A stretch of DNA of 64,000 bases from Trema orientale (Eukaryota; Streptophyta; Magnoliopsida; Rosales; Cannabaceae): contig JXTC01000179.1 in the NCBI GenBank assembly GCA_002914845.1, positions 326,957 to 390,956 on the forward strand. The letters are read 5' to 3'. Shown in pieces: positions 34,133 through 48,003 of this stretch. A program made the translations under genes and the position numbers. Under the pieces are notes generated by a model. That model ran no database searches and was not told the DNA's origin. It saw only the letters and a program-made list of their open reading frames with translations. Every line of letters begins with the position of its first letter. Within the stretch, counting starts at the first letter, position 1.

Positions 34133-34277
34133 CCGGCGCTCATATAACCTTTCCTCATTCCAACATTTCCTCAAAAATTAACAAAAAGCCATATCCAAAC
34201 TCCAAGGGAAGTCTTAGCTAAAACCACTAGAACAATCTCTTATCCTTTCCCACTTGGAATTCTCAGAGTTTACTCAA

Positions 34278-34598
34278 ATGGGTATTATTAGATTACCATC
34301 AACTATTCAGAATCTCAAGCAAGTTCTCAAGCTTCAGTCACTTAATCCAGTAAGGCATTATCATCACCATTCGGATGTCCCAAAAGGCCACATTGCAATT
34401 TATATTGTGGGAGAAGTTCAAGAAAAGAAAAGGTTTGTGGTTCCAATAGCTTATTTGAACCACCCTTCATTTAGAGAGTTGCTAAAGAGGGCAGAGGAAG
34501 AATTTGGTTTTGACCACCCTACGGGGGGTTTGACCATTCCATGCAGAGAAGACACTTTTATTCGTCTCACTACTCAATTGAATATTGCTGCTTTATGA
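34278..34598 (+). CDS. SAUR: SAUR family protein (auxin-responsive)
   Basis: Intronless, 106 residues. The start at 34278 gives [18 protein letters not shown], the family N-terminus. A short His cluster (HYHHH) precedes the domain: [13 protein letters not shown] (one extra residue against the usual VYVGE), [45 protein letters not shown]. Complete and probably functional. The interleaved MITE pair ends only about 315 bp upstream, so its insertion may have changed the distal promoter. Confidence 0.94.
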   Translation: MGIIRLPSTIQNLKQVLKLQSLNPVRHYHHHSDVPKGHIAIYIVGEVQEKKRFVVPIAYLNHPSFRELLKRAEEEFGFDHPTGGLTIPCREDTFIRLTTQLNIAAL

Positions 34599-36674
34599 TG
34601 ATGAATATGATATGAAGAGCCTAACTCCACGTCCTTATGACTATTTTACCCTTTTTTAGTACTAGTAGATTAGAGAGGTTATAGGGATTCCTTGTATGAT
34701 AGTTTGCTACATGTTATTTATAGGTGGTTTTGATTAATTACCTCCTAATAAAATCCGTTGAGAAATGAAATAATTTATTTTTTAAAGCCTCCAAACATAT
34801 AGCTCGTCAACCACATTTCTGACAAGCTTTTTGCAGTTCACATTTCTTATAATAAGCTTGCTTATGATGATTTGGCTTCATATTATTTCACCGAAATTAT
34901 ATATTAGCAAAATGAGCAATCAGCAAAGTTACTAAACAAAATATTATCACATGGAACTGTTAAGAAGTCGATTTTCACCGAACTTATAAGAGGAAAATGA
35001 GCAATCAGCAAAGTTACTAGACAAATTTTTATCACATTGAACTATTTAAAACATCTATTTTCAACGTTGCATGGCTACAACAATGGTTCATTTCTCAACA
35101 GTGTAAATTCCATAGCCGTGACTTTGGAAGCATTTTTTTGCTCTTCATACTTGAACAGACCCCAATGTAAACGCTATCCTGCAAGCTTGAAAGATAATTC
35201 AAATCCAGATTATATTCGACTAGAAAAACTTGAGCAAAAAACAAAAACAAAAATAAAAAGGTCCTAAGTCCTAAGTTTTGAAGGGCTGAGTTGTTCACTT
35301 TGGCAAAATACCATTCATATCAGTTTGGTGTGCAATTATTACTCCTTTTACTTGAGAGAGACTTGATCTGGGGAAAGGAGATTACGGTTTTCTAGCCTAG
35401 TGTCTGTCTAATGATCTGTTAAAAACGACAACAAGTGAGCTAGAGATCGGACTCATAGGCTTGGAAAGTTCCTAAAACGCAGGCTTTTATCAAATCTCTC
35501 CCTCACAGCCATCATTGTTCTGACAGTGACACAAGATATTGTGAGCTATCTTAGCTTCACTACTGTAAACTAGCAAATCCATCAGTACTTATTGCAGTAA
35601 ATGAACATAGGAATTAACTAACCGCAGAGTAAGTTTATCATGTCTTCCGGTTTGGATAATAGACAGTTGTCTTCAGTCTTTTCATTTATTATCATGTTTC
35701 AACAATCCAAGAAAAAAATAAATATGAGTCAGGAGATTGGATAGCCTTAGTTTTATTCTGTCAGGAGTCTCTGCTATCAATTACCTTCATACTGGGTTTG
35801 TTTCTTTTTAGATCAACTCATCAACATTATCACGTGGATTTGTTTGCTTCTCTCTTAGTTATTTGATTTGACTTCTGGCTTAAGCAGTTAAGCAGCATCA
35901 GGTCTCTACTTGCATACATAATGTTGGTTAGGTCTGATAGAACTTGTGGGGTACTCATTTTGTCGTACGGATGTCCTCTGTTTTTGTCAAAATTAGACTT
36001 AGTAGAGATATTGGGTTTCGGCCTTAATTCGGCATTGTTAATTCTGAGCAGATTGTCAATATATACATGTATGAGTATTCTATTGTCGATGCCCAAAAGG
36101 GAGTAGTGTAACTCAATCACTAGCTAGAGCTCATAACCTGTTCTCGTCAGTTGAAAGATTCTTTCTTTCTTATCTATGAAATCCAAATTTCTTTTCTTCA
36201 ACCAGTTTTAAACTGTCTCAAGTGACTTATTCAACTGGATTTTTTGTCATTATACAATAAATGGAGATTAGTATTCATCTGAAATACTTTACAAAGTAAT
36301 TGCTTATTGATACATCCTACAAATTATTTACGTTACATGATGCTATTGAAAAGGACATCTCTGTAGCTTCAGCATATAAGATACACTTAAAAATGGAAAA
36401 TATCCTTATGCCGCGCCATGGATCTCTCCTCTATGCATGTATTAGCTTTGAGATCCAAACGTTTCTATTTTGTTATTCGGCTCACGTTGGCCACGAATTA
36501 CAGGAAAGCATTCAAGCTTTCAAAAGGAAATTTCAAGAATGGGGTAGCCAATTAAGGCTTGTGGCGGGAACAGGCAAGAAAGAGGATTGATTGAACTGTT
36601 AAAGAGGATGATGAACTGACGTTAGGAAACATGCATCGACGCTTCTAGGATGTTTGCTGGGGACATCACTCCCT
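34599..36674. other. Intergenic between SAUR and MRL1
   Basis: 2.1 kb. 34860-35045 contains a partly repeated segment (GAGCAATCAGCAAAGTTACTA twice, 34914 and 34999). Open frames at 35830-36120 (minus) and 36300-36590 (plus) have mixed composition but no motif I recognise. No gene is called. Confidence 0.4.
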
Positions 36675-39600
36675 TCAGTCCAATGACAGGTTGCCGGTTC
36701 TAATGTTACGCTGCTGATGAGCAATTCCTTTTCCTAATCGGAACTGGGACAGGTTTATCTCTTCTGGTTTGCCACTGAAAGGAGAAGCAAGCTTTGGTAT
36801 AAACCATCTTTTTATTGTTAACCCATTAATCCTGATTTTTCCATATGACTCGTTTCCCTGGTAAGATAATCCAAGCCTTCTCAATAATGCCGCAACTGCC
36901 TGACCAACCCTGTTGACATAAAGGCAGGACATTTACATTAGTAACTCAGAGAAGACACGTGTATTTTCAGAGACCACATAGAGAAATGATTCAGTTGGTT
37001 TTAAAATCCCAAGTCTTGCTCAATGATGGCATTTCAACTTGAATGACGACGAATTTTATTTTTCCTTTTTACGCATTTTGTTTTTTAAAGTACAATAAAG
37101 ACTAATAATTTTCAACTCGAATACTCAAAGAATGCAAAATTTTAATCTTTTCAGAGTCCAAAGCTCCCACATTACTGTGTGTTTTAAGGTTCATTTACCC
37201 ATATTCTAGGCTTATAGATCGTAGTTTTTTGTCTATACCAGATACAACCAGGTAAACATGCTTTTCTTTAACTTTGGAGACACATAACAGAAAAGTCCAA
37301 TCAAAGCTCATTTTGATTGAAAGTTGAAAATGCTCACAAGCCGGTCTCACCTCCCCACAAGGTTGACTGTCTTCTCCTCCTTGGCATTGGGAGATGTAAT
37401 TTGGGCCTTCTCAACAGGGAGTAAAATGGTTATGCTAGGTAACTTTGCACCTGCACGATATGTCATAGGCCGAGAAAGGCAAAGATGTAGTAAGTATTTA
37501 GGCTACACATAAACAAAAGTTGAGTTCCATTTGTGCTTGAGAAAAATTTAATCTGAACATTTTACGCGGTACAAAGTTGTCCACTTCACTAATCTTTCTG
37601 CGCTGAACTCAGAAAACTTCAATAATATCTCAAATACTTGCAGTGAAAAAGGAAGGGGGAAAAAAAAGAGAGGAACAAAAGAGAAATACCAGCAGCAAGC
37701 CGATGTTTGAGACCTTTCAAAACAGTCAGAAGGTACACCTGCCAAGTATCATAAAATGTTTTAATTAGTGTGAATGCTTGAGCTTCTGTAGCATGGGTTT
37801 TGCCCATTCTTGAAGCTTTATTTTTACCTTTTTATTTGTCTTCATTTATAAAGTGTGACAAGTAGAAGATCTCTCATAGAGAATTTAGGATTTTAACTAC
37901 CATCTTAAAAAGGTGACCTTGACTTTTACAACTCACCTCAGCAGCATGAACTTGCAACTCCCTTGTATCAACAACAACAGGACTTTGTTTAAAGGATACG
38001 CATGGAACAATCCCATGAGAAGCAGCTTCCTATTGTCACACAATAATGTCATACACTTTCCAGTTATTTTCATTCCAAAGTAGGAACCAAATAACTCACT
38101 GAAAAATTCAGCCCAACTGACCTCAAGTAATGAAAAAGCACGAGGGTCATATTCACCAAACCCATCTATCAGTGAACAAAGGTTTGAGGGTCTTGATGTG
38201 TCTGCACTTACACCTAGATTCTCAATGAGCCTATCTTTCAAGGATGTATCGCATGGGAGCTGCAAGCATCCCAAAACTTGGGATAAGACATCAATTGTAG
38301 GGATAATACCAGCTGCAACTGTTTCACGATAGATCATTAAGGCCGATGATGTCCTGTACAAATTACACAGTAAATTGCTCAGAAGCACATTTTATACCAG
38401 AATTCTTATTCATGAATGATAAATGACTAGTTCTCTAAATCCTTTTCAAGGGAAAGACAAGGATGTAAACTAATTCAAGGAGATTTACTACCAGTGCTCT
38501 GTCCTTTAAATTCTATTGCTGAATGCAGTAAGAATGATTATATTGAGAAGGAAAAAGTTTCTGCTGCAAGTTCAGGTTCAAGGCGTTATTCTTAAGTATT
38601 ACAGTTGCCAATTGTTTTAAGGATCTATAATTAAATCTCATGTAAGAAAACAAGATAACATGTTGTATGTTTTTTTATCGATCTACAATTAAATTTCATG
38701 TAAAAAAAACAACGTAATGTATAGAGAATCAATTTATGGACCGAATATAACATAAACCTATCAAAGTAATTTCCGAAACACTTCAGATACATTCACTTCA
38801 TGTATGTTCAAACTCATGTTCCTTTCTACTGGCCCCAGTCAAACAAGTCTAACAGAAAACGCCAAAGATGAATAATCAAATACCATTTATTAACAACTTC
38901 TGGCCGGCCTGACTCAAATGAAAAAATAGGCTCACCAAGCGTACAAGCCTTCTCATACCTTCGTAAGCACATGCCTAAAAAGGAAAAGGATGAAGAAAAG
39001 TCAAAGAAGAAAACAAAAATGGCAAAGAGAAAATGATTCAAGGACTAACTAAAAAAGAAAAAGAGCATATATATCGATTAATAGGAGAAAGTACATTAAC
39101 AAACTTACCAACTAAGCATCTAGACATAACAATATTTGGAGTAATTCCATCCTTTTTGGCTTGAGAGTAGAGCGTGAGGCCTACGTCTAGATCATCCTTT
39201 CTACAAACAAGGTGCACGGATAATAGCAATAAGATTTTTGAACAAGATTACAAACCAGGGTATACATTAAGGAAGGGTTTTCATAAGCACCATAACAATC
39301 GTCAGAGTAACTCACTTTTCACTAGCCACCAGTAGAATGGAGTATGTTATGCTATTTGGAGACAATCCTATTGTGTTCATCTCTGATAAGACTTCCATAG
39401 CCTTCTGTAATTGATCACCATCACCTGCAGTGACATTAAGTGATGTAGTAGCACATTATTATGCTATCGTTATTCTAGGAAACGATAACTGAATAATACC
39501 CAATATTATTAGAGGAAATTTGCAAACTTTCGATTTCCAATAAAGGAATAAGAAATTTCATAAAAATGCGAAAATAAATCAAAACGGTTTAATAAACTAA

Positions 39601-42600
39601 CAAATCCACATTCAAGCAGTTGGGACATACACAGTGCAGTAATCAAAGCATTGACAGTGGAAACAGTTTGCTTCAACTTAATTGACTTGAGCTCCTCATA
39701 TAGCTCTAGCGCTTTCCTCCAATTTTTAGCCTGGAAAAAGGAATAGGGAATGTCTTCATTAAGGTTTGGCAGCATAACGAAGTTTTGCATTTAGGCCTCT
39801 TATTGGGAAAAAAGATAAGAAATTAAGTAGTCATTATATCTCTCCATTCCAGTCACAATTTCTCCCCATTCCATTACACTAAACAATGACCTTTTTTTCT
39901 TCTTTGTTTGCGAATAACAGAACTAAGAAATTAGGTGATGTTCCTAGACCGATACTTCTACTAGCCTCATGACAAAGTAACACTTCGGAAACTACGCCTG
40001 TTAAGATCCACGTTGGAAAGACATTACTGGGATATTTCCTAAACCAGAAATACAATCTTTAGGAAGCATTGTTAAGCATATGAGATGTAACATTGCCTAG
40101 ATGAAACATACATTGCTACAGGCTCCCATCAATGAGCTATATGATACTATGCTGACTTTTACTCCTTGGTTCTTGGCTTCATTTAGGATTTCAAAGGCAG
40201 CATCTAGCTTTCCAGCATGCCCTGCAGCATCTATTAATGCACTGAGAAATATCTGCAAGAAAGGCCAAAAAATCAGATATCTCCACAGTCCACAAGAGAA
40301 CCAACTGAAGCAAAGATGGCATGAATGATCTGGACATTATTATCCTTTCTACAAACCAAATTTCTTTCCCTTCTACACACTTTAGCTTGTAAAAGACCAA
40401 ATTCCTTGTCAATTGAAGCCTGTCCCAATTACGTCTGGTGATACTATCTCCGTGCAAAATGCTACATAAAAAGTCAGCATGTCTTAATGCTTAATAAAAT
40501 TACCTCATCAGGGACCACGCCTTTCCTAGTCATTTCACCATACACATTGCATGCAAACTCCCAGTCACCTGTCTGGCTGCAAGAATTGATGGCAATCGTG
40601 TAAACCTCTGGGGTGCCCTTAATTTTATATTGATTCATCATCTTATATACTTCACGCGCCCTATCAACCTGTAAAGAATGTAGTGTTTGTTTAATTAAAA
40701 TATGTAGAAATATCAAAGGAAAATATCCAACAGCATTAGTAAGAAATGGGAAATACTTACCTGGCCAGCATTTGCGCATGCCTTTATTAATGCACCAATA
40801 GTGACATGATCAGGGTCTATAGGCTGTGTTTCCGCTGACATTTCTGCTAACACATCAAAAGCACGATCAACAGCTCCTGATTGACCACATGCAGTAATAA
40901 GTGCATTGAATACAACTCGATCTGGCTTCACGTTCTACTGCATGTTATCAGCACGAACACTTAATTCGAAATCATAAAACAGAAGATACAAGTAAACACA
41001 TTCATGCACGAAAACGGGTGAAAACTAACAAGAAAAAAAAAAGGATAATATCAATAGAGATTTGCAAAATTTAAAGGTTTGTCACAAGAATCATACCTTG
41101 GACCTCATTATACCATAAGCACCAAATGCCTTTGCTACTTGACCAGCTCTAGCACAACCGTCAATAAGTGCCCCGTATGTGTGAACGTTTGGTTCCACTC
41201 CAGCATTAACCATTTTATGAAACACCTTAGGACACACAACCACGTAGTACAGTTAACATGGGAACTCATCAATATAAGCCCAATGTTCATTCCAACTACA
41301 TATAATAAAGGATGACAATTTAGTATCTGGCTGCTCAGATGTTAGACGGGTCAACAATAAAATGTCTTTCAAACAGCATCAATCTACAGCCCAAGACAAA
41401 TAAAAATAGACTTCAGATTTTTTTTTCAGGGGAGAGAGAGAGAAACCACAGAATATGACTAGACAAATAAAAATAGACTTCAGATTTCTTTTTTCAGGGG
41501 AGAGAGAGAGAGAGAAACCATAGAATATGACTCTATCTGAGAAGCAGTTAAAGCCAGGTACATCAATGGCTAATAACAGAATATTCCATAATTCCAGGGA
41601 AGATTCCAGCTTCAAGTGTCCCAAGTAGTAACAACAAAACAGGGACTTTTTACATATATCATAAGCCAGTGGTATGAACATGAGCAGCACAATAATTGCA
41701 TCCTAGGACTAAGTACGGCATCAATGGTTACTGAAGAAAAAAGACCAAAAGAAGTGAAAAATGCAAGAGGGAATCTCAGTTGTAAACCAAAAGGAAGAAA
41801 CATACTTCAAACATTGAATCAACTTTGCCACTTTTAGCACAAGTTGATATTAGAGTAGTGTAGAGTTTGCAATCAGCTTTCAATCCAGAGTCCTGGACAA
41901 GTTGCAGAACCTGAAAGGCTCCTAGAGAGAACAAGACAAACATAATTTAGAACGAAAAATAAATAACTAAATAAACTGTGATGGAAATCCATCACTGACA
42001 AAAAGAAGTGACAGATGGAATTACCCTCTGAATCATGAGAACTTGCACAAACAGACATAAGCATGTTATATGTACTCAATGTAGGATTATGTATCAGTTT
42101 GATGAAACGAAAAGCTTCATTAACCGCCTTTTGAGGTTTGCAGGTTTTAAAGAACCTTGCATGGTAAACCTGAAAGCAGAGGATCCAATAAAAATGGGAA
42201 ATACTACATACAGGAAAGATAATTAACTGCTAAAGAGATATATTCTCACCTTATTCATGTCTAACAAACCCCTTTTCTCCATATCTTCAAGCAATTCCAC
42301 AGCGTTGGATAACCTAACAAACCCATGTCATTCAATTGTAAGCTCGTTAAATAAAAATAAAAACAAAAAATTTCTTCGAAAAAATAGAGCTCAATAGCAA
42401 TACTATTTTGATAAAGCACCGGCGAACTCCATAATTTATAATACATCAAACTTGTGATTATTGTAACTTCTACCCTATAATGCAGCCATGTAAAATTTTT
42501 TTTTTTTTTTTAAAGTAAAATACATTTATGGGGACCTGAATCCCGGACCCCTCATACACAGATTCACCCACCCAGCCACTTGAGCTAGCCTCAAGTGGCA

Positions 42601-44472
42601 CAGCCAACGCAGATAAATTGTGGCAGCATACCTCCGATCCTTTAGCAAACGATTGTAAACTCTGAGCTGCTCCAAAGTTTGATTTTTGCCATCAACGTCA
42701 ATCCCATTTATGTGGGGCAACTCGGGCAGAACTTTGTAGTTATTCTGAGCCAAATGTCCTTTTCTTCTATCCCTTGAATCTCCTCTGCCTTTTCTCAAGT
42801 CCTTTGCACCGTGGTAAGGGCCTTCTCCATCACTTGCAAAAGGAATTTTTCCTTCAATATTCTCTGTATAAAGAAACACCCTTTATGCAAAGTAATGGGA
42901 AAACCTAAGAGTTATAAAATGACTAAGAGAATACTAAGTAATGACAATTGTTGTTCTCTTTCCTTTTTCTATCTCTAGAGAACTCCAAGATAAAATGAGA
43001 TCGAGTTATATTTCTTCCGTAGCATTACCTGCTTTTATATGGGGAACCTCTGCAGATATTTCAGCACCCTTTATAATGGGATTTTTAGAGAACGCATTGC
43101 TGTCCAAGACAGACGCATGGGCAGAGAATGATTTGTGACCATTAACATTTGCTATATGTTTCCCCTCTGACTTGCTTTCGTTATAAAACACGTGAAGCTC
43201 TTCTCTTTCCGATTCTCCAAGAAAGCTATTGAAGTTGATTGTTTCTCCCTCTACACCAAGTTCTTTCTTTTCCATTTCATGAACACGCTCTTCTACAAGC
43301 GAATCATTTTCTTCAACAGACACACTACTAAATTCAGACTCAATTTCCTCTTGCAACTTCTCTATTTGCAAGCCATTCAATTTTTCAACAAAGTTAAGAC
43401 GTTCGAGCATAGCTGATTCAGAGAGCAAAGGCGAAAGAGAATGATCTAGAACTTTCGGCTCGTTTAGAAACGTTGAATTACCAGTACCCGAAACAAGGAC
43501 ACTAGAACTAGGTGACTGTAAAGCACTAGTGATAACACTGTCCTTGTTCATCACAGCAGCTTGGTGAAACTGCAGGGGAGCCTCATTATGAAGTGAAGCA
43601 TGGCTATTCTCTCTGTTCTCATCCTTCAACAGTTGCTGAACTTCCATTTCGCGAAATTCTCCAAAATCCAGCATCTCACTCTGAATGACGTGGTTTATGC
43701 CATGTCCTCCCAATTGAGGCAACGCGAAATTCCGCGGTCTCTGCACCTATTTTCATCATCAAAATTATAAATTTGGTCGCTTAATCACATAAACACAGAA
43801 TATCCGATCATCCAACGAGTTTTTCTTTTCTTTTTTTTCTTTTTTTTTTAAATATTTATAAAGTAATCCAAAAATTTCCTCAAATAATACAAAATTTCTA
43901 ATAATAAGAGTCAAATGCTGAACAATTTTGTCCTCAAAATTTCCGCAAGCTCACGTAACAACAAATTACTCGGTTCAATAACATCTCTCTCTTCTTTATA
44001 AAGTTTAAGCCACAATCATAGGAACATTAAGCCATAAACATATACATAAACGGACAGAGAGATATATATATACATACAAAGCTCGGAATTAAAAATAAAA
44101 AATTAATAAAAAGGCTTAAAATTCGAATTAAATACTGACCTCTCTGGAATTCTTCTTGGACCTAAAGAGATTCCAGTAAACAAAAGAAGCTGCAGAGACG
44201 GTAACGACGGCGACGACGAGGACGACCGAATGCGAGCCGAGAGCAGCTCTGAAGAAGAAGCGCGAGGACTTAGTCTTAGAGTGAGACCATGACTTTCTAT
44301 GCCTCGTGCGATGGCGGAGACCGCCGGGGGGCCTGAGGTTATGTCCACAGCCGAGAAATTCTCTTCGCAGCGATCGAGAGAGAGAGGCCGAGGAAGAAGA
44401 AGAAGACGAAGATAGCGGAGTGCATGAGATAAGGTTCAGAATTTGAGGCTTCGCTGAGAAGCTCACGTCCAT
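36675..44472 (-). CDS. MRL1: Pentatricopeptide repeat protein MRL1, chloroplastic
   Basis: MRL1 stabilises/processes the chloroplast rbcL mRNA (Rubisco large subunit). Nineteen exons: 44472-44140, 43740-43029, 42863-42632, 42313-42250, 42169-42025, 41921-41806, 41225-41097, 40934-40761, 40668-40504, 40252-40112, 39730-39631, 39424-39316, 39200-39109, 38974-38884, 38353-38122, 38029-37937, 37738-37690, 37450-37351, 36909-36675. Phases close to 1103 residues (Arabidopsis about 1090). The N-terminus is Ser/Arg-rich, a plastid transit peptide, followed by one hydrophobic segment (SVVLVVAVVTVSAASFVYW) and an acidic variable region in exon 2. P-type PPR repeats follow from exon 5 (STYNMLMSVCASS, LYTTLISTCAKSGKVD, TYGALIDGCARAGQVAKAF, VVFNALITACGQSGAVDRAF, VYTIAINSCSQTGDW). 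The conserved C-terminal region holds DGFGEYDPRAFSLLE, VYLLTVLKGLKHRLAAG and RINGLTIKRWFIPKL, which are MRL1-specific. Ends RTGNLSLD. Confidence 0.95.
41394..41530. repeat. 67-bp tandem duplication in MRL1 intron 6
   Basis: Two near-identical copies starting AGACAAATAAAAATAGACTT (41394 and 41461), each ending in a GA microsatellite and ACCATAGAATATGACT. Confidence 0.9.
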
Positions 44473-45647
44473 GGAAGAAGAAGAAGAAGAAGAGAGAGAA
44501 AGTTAGAGAGAGAGAAATGAGAAAGAGATTTTGGATTTTGGGTTTGAGGCTTTGAGGGGTTGAGGATAGGAGAAAGAAGAAGCAGAGGAGAGGAGAGGAG
44601 GAGGTAAGAGAGGTGAGTGACTGAGGAGTGGCAAGCAAGCAGAGCAAAACGTTTCTTTCTTTTTAATTGGTTTTTGTTTGGTTGTATGGTTTCTGCTCAT
44701 CCATTCCTCCTGCTTACGTGGCATCATTCCTTTTGTTTTCGACTTTCGATGAGCTTTGTCCCTTTTCCAATCCGTTGGCTGCGGTTGTTTAATGGCTATG
44801 GCCAATGGCTCCGGATAAAACGACGCAGTTTCATTTTATTTATTTATTCATTTATTTTCGGCTGAATCTCCCTATTTCTTATTCCTTATTTCCTTCTTCC
44901 TAATTTCATATTTCGGTGTCGTTTGCTCCAAACACCAAAAAGACCTTCCGTCGTCTGTCGTCCCTAAAACAATGTCATTTTACATTTTTTTTTTGGCCCT
45001 TTTTCTAGTAATATGTCGTTTACGTTATAGTTCTGCGACTTTCGGTGTCGCTAATATAGCTGTTTTCGCAAATGATGTCGTTCCTAGGATTCCAATGTCG
45101 TTTTTTGTTTCAAACGGTTTTCGTATTTTAAAATTTAATGCGCCATTCCGTAGATATTTTGTAATTATCCCTTCAAGTATTGTAAAGATCGATTATTTTC
45201 TAGAAATAAAATTTGATTAATTGAAAAAAAAAACGTAATTTGAATGAATTAAAGTATAATGTCGTGCTTTTTTTTTTTGTGGTTTTTGACTTGACCCTCA
45301 TGAATTTGAATTCTATTTTTTTATTTTCAAATGACCGTATCAATTCAACTAAATCAACTCTCTATCCGCCAGACAGACGATTTTTTTTCGGAAATTAGGA
45401 TAAATAATAGAGGTTAATATTAGAAAAAAATTTTAGGGATCAAAATTTTTTAATATGATATATAAGTTGGCACTATTTAATTGATGATATTAAAGTTTTA
45501 ATACACAATTAAATACTCATAGAATTTTAGGTATCCTAAAATTTATTACTAGTAGAATAACACATAATTTGAAGTCCAATATCAGTTAGGATTCTAACTC
45601 TTAAAATCAGTAAGAAATAATAATAACAAATATGATATTAGATCAAT

Positions 45648-45680
<33 letters not shown>

Positions 45681-47664
45681 CCTTGTTCTCTTTACCTGTG
45701 TCTCCTCCTAACAAAAAAACCAATGTACCATCGTTTGGAGGCCAAAGAGGAGTCTTCTCTTCTCCTTCTTCAGCCTTCGCTCCTCACTCTCTTCTTTCTC
45801 ATCCTCCATACTTCTTTTTTCTTTTTCTTTTTCAGTTTTAATAAGTCCATATCGAAATCTGATTTGTAGTAGTACCTTTTATATGGATCCAATTTATATA
45901 TTAAATCTGAGATTTTTCTCAGATTTAAATCTGTTTAGTGGCCGGTTTTTATTTTTTATTTTTTTCTATAGGCACGGATCTCTATTGGTGCTAGTCTCAT
46001 ATAGTCTACCCACCAAAAATACTTCCAGGATCAAGTGTTAAAGACAATAAATTACTAGTGATCCTTATTATTTCTTTCTCTCAAAGAATTAGGATAACCC
46101 ACACATTTGTTCTTAGTTGTGTTTGTGTAACATTTTTTGTCTCATTTCTTTGAAAAGTTTGAAATTATAATCCTTATGCTTATATTATAATTTGAAGCTT
46201 TTTACTTCGATTAATGATATTCCTTTGAGGAACCCGTTATATCAAAAAAATATATATCAGTAAGAATTATAGGATTCTAATCTTATTTAAAAAAAAAAAA
46301 AAAAAAACCTTTTATTATGATGTATTGATAGGAGATAGTATACTTAAACAGAGATTGAAAATTAACAACAAATATCGATAGAGAATCAAGCTTATTACAT
46401 ATGAGCATAATCAATTCAGGTCAGGTGAATGATTCGGGTGAATTTTTGTTAAAATAACCTTAGTGTTTATTTTCAGCTAGTTCGTATTATTGATATGTTA
46501 TAAATTATTAAAAGTAAAAAAAAAAATATGATATTATAAAAGAATTATATTATTTCTTATTATAACCTTTCTTCTACGGTATAAACCGAAAGAGAAGCCA
46601 ATATACATGTACAATAGCCACTCTTTCATATTAGAAGCCAATGTGGGATTTTTTTAGCTACTTAGGAATCCATAACACTCCCTTGAATTCCTATTTGCAC
46701 TTTTGGGATATGCTTTGTTAAAAACTTTGCCTGAAAAATCCAAAGGGATAAAAACCATGGCAAAAAGAAAAAGTGTACATTATCCTTGTACAAGATACAC
46801 GTTTAAAACTGGCTCATTAAAAATCTTGCTTAGAAAATCTAATGTGACAAAACTAGGTAAAGGAAAAGAGTGTAGCTATGTATTCTCCCTCTCAAAGTAA
46901 TAAATATAATTCTTCTTCATAAATCACGGAATCAATACATTCCAATCTCACGGACAAGCTTCTGGAATGTAAAAGACGTAAGTCCTTTGTGAATAAATCT
47001 AATGGATTATTGTGTGATTAAATTTGTCGGATATTGATGTCATTTCTTTTCTCGTGATTAAATTTGTTAGATATTGATGTCGTTTCTTTTCTGGAGTTTC
47101 TGTATGAAGAACTTTGGTGACATATATTTAGTTCTATCACCTTTGATATAGCCTCTAATTTTTGCAATACAGGCAATATTATTTTCATACGAAATTGTTG
47201 GATACTTATTTGAAGATAATTCATATATTCCTCTGGTATGTTGAACAACTGATTTGAGTTATATACATTCTCGATATGCTTCATGTCAATGCTAAGATTT
47301 CAACACGATTTGAGGAGGTAGACGCAATAGTTTTTTCGTGAAATGCCAATATGTTACAGTTTTTCCATATGTGAATATATACTATGTTTGCTATTGAGCT
47401 TTATGTGGATTAGATAAATAACATGCATTTGTATAATTAACTAATTGAGAAGTTTCTTCCTTATAATAAAATTATCTCAAATTATTGGTCCTTTGAAGAT
47501 AACGAAATATATGTTTAATTCCATTTTAATGTCTTTATATAAGTGATGAACTATATCTTGCTAATAAATTAACAAGCGAAAGCTATAGTAGGTCTAGTGC
47601 AATTTATAAGAGTTCCAATCATACTCAAATATAGTACTTGAGGACTGAGAATTTCTTTGTTATC
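44473..47664. other. Intergenic: MRL1 promoter and decayed repeats
   Basis: 44473-44640 is the GA/CT-rich MRL1 leader. 44905-45060 repeats TGTCGTTT-like motifs. 45649-45679 is a 31-base A run. 45682-46247 ends in an AT-rich 3'-UTR-like sequence and may be a retroposed transcript. 46690-46900 resembles the LTR-proximal region of plant Copia elements. 47015-47095 holds a 41-bp tandem duplication. No intact gene. Confidence 0.4.
45649..45679. repeat. 31-base poly(A) run
   Basis: Uninterrupted As. They could be the tail of a retroposon lying to the left, or a simple microsatellite. Confidence 0.9.
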
Positions 47665-48003
47665 TTAACAAGGACGAGGACGAAAGGGGTCATTTTTCAC
47701 ATCATTTGATCTAACAACCATTAGATTAATACTCAATGGGTATGGTTTATTCATATTAAAGTGCTTTAGAATCTTTTTTATATACGTTGATTGATGGACA
47801 AATATTCTATCTAATAAATGTTTAATCTGTAGGCTGAGACAAAATTTTGTCTTTCTAAGATCTTTCATCTCAAATTTTTTCATTAAATATATTATTAGTT
47901 TTAGAAGCTCTTCAAGAGTTCCAATGATATTTAAGTCATCAATATAAACAATAATAACAATAAATCTAAATGTTGATTTCTTGATGAAAACACATTGACA
48001 TAT
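47665..48003 (-). pseudogene. Copia reverse transcriptase fragment
   Basis: One minus-strand frame reads CVFIKKSTFRFIVIIVYIDD, continues LNIIGTLEELLKL, then KKFEMKDLRKTKFCLSLQIKHL. YIDD is the reverse transcriptase catalytic box, and the FEMKDLGxxxxxLGLQI stretch is typical of plant Copia. Upstream (48004-48060) the homology continues (YAHMVYN-like) but with stops, so the gene is dead. It is a separate and older element than the one at 15074-17670. Confidence 0.85.

Noticed and set aside
36300..36590. 96-residue plus frame ending GTGKKED, possibly a last exon
   Set aside because: The end looks protein-like, but I see no upstream exon, family likeness or promoter; left unannotated.
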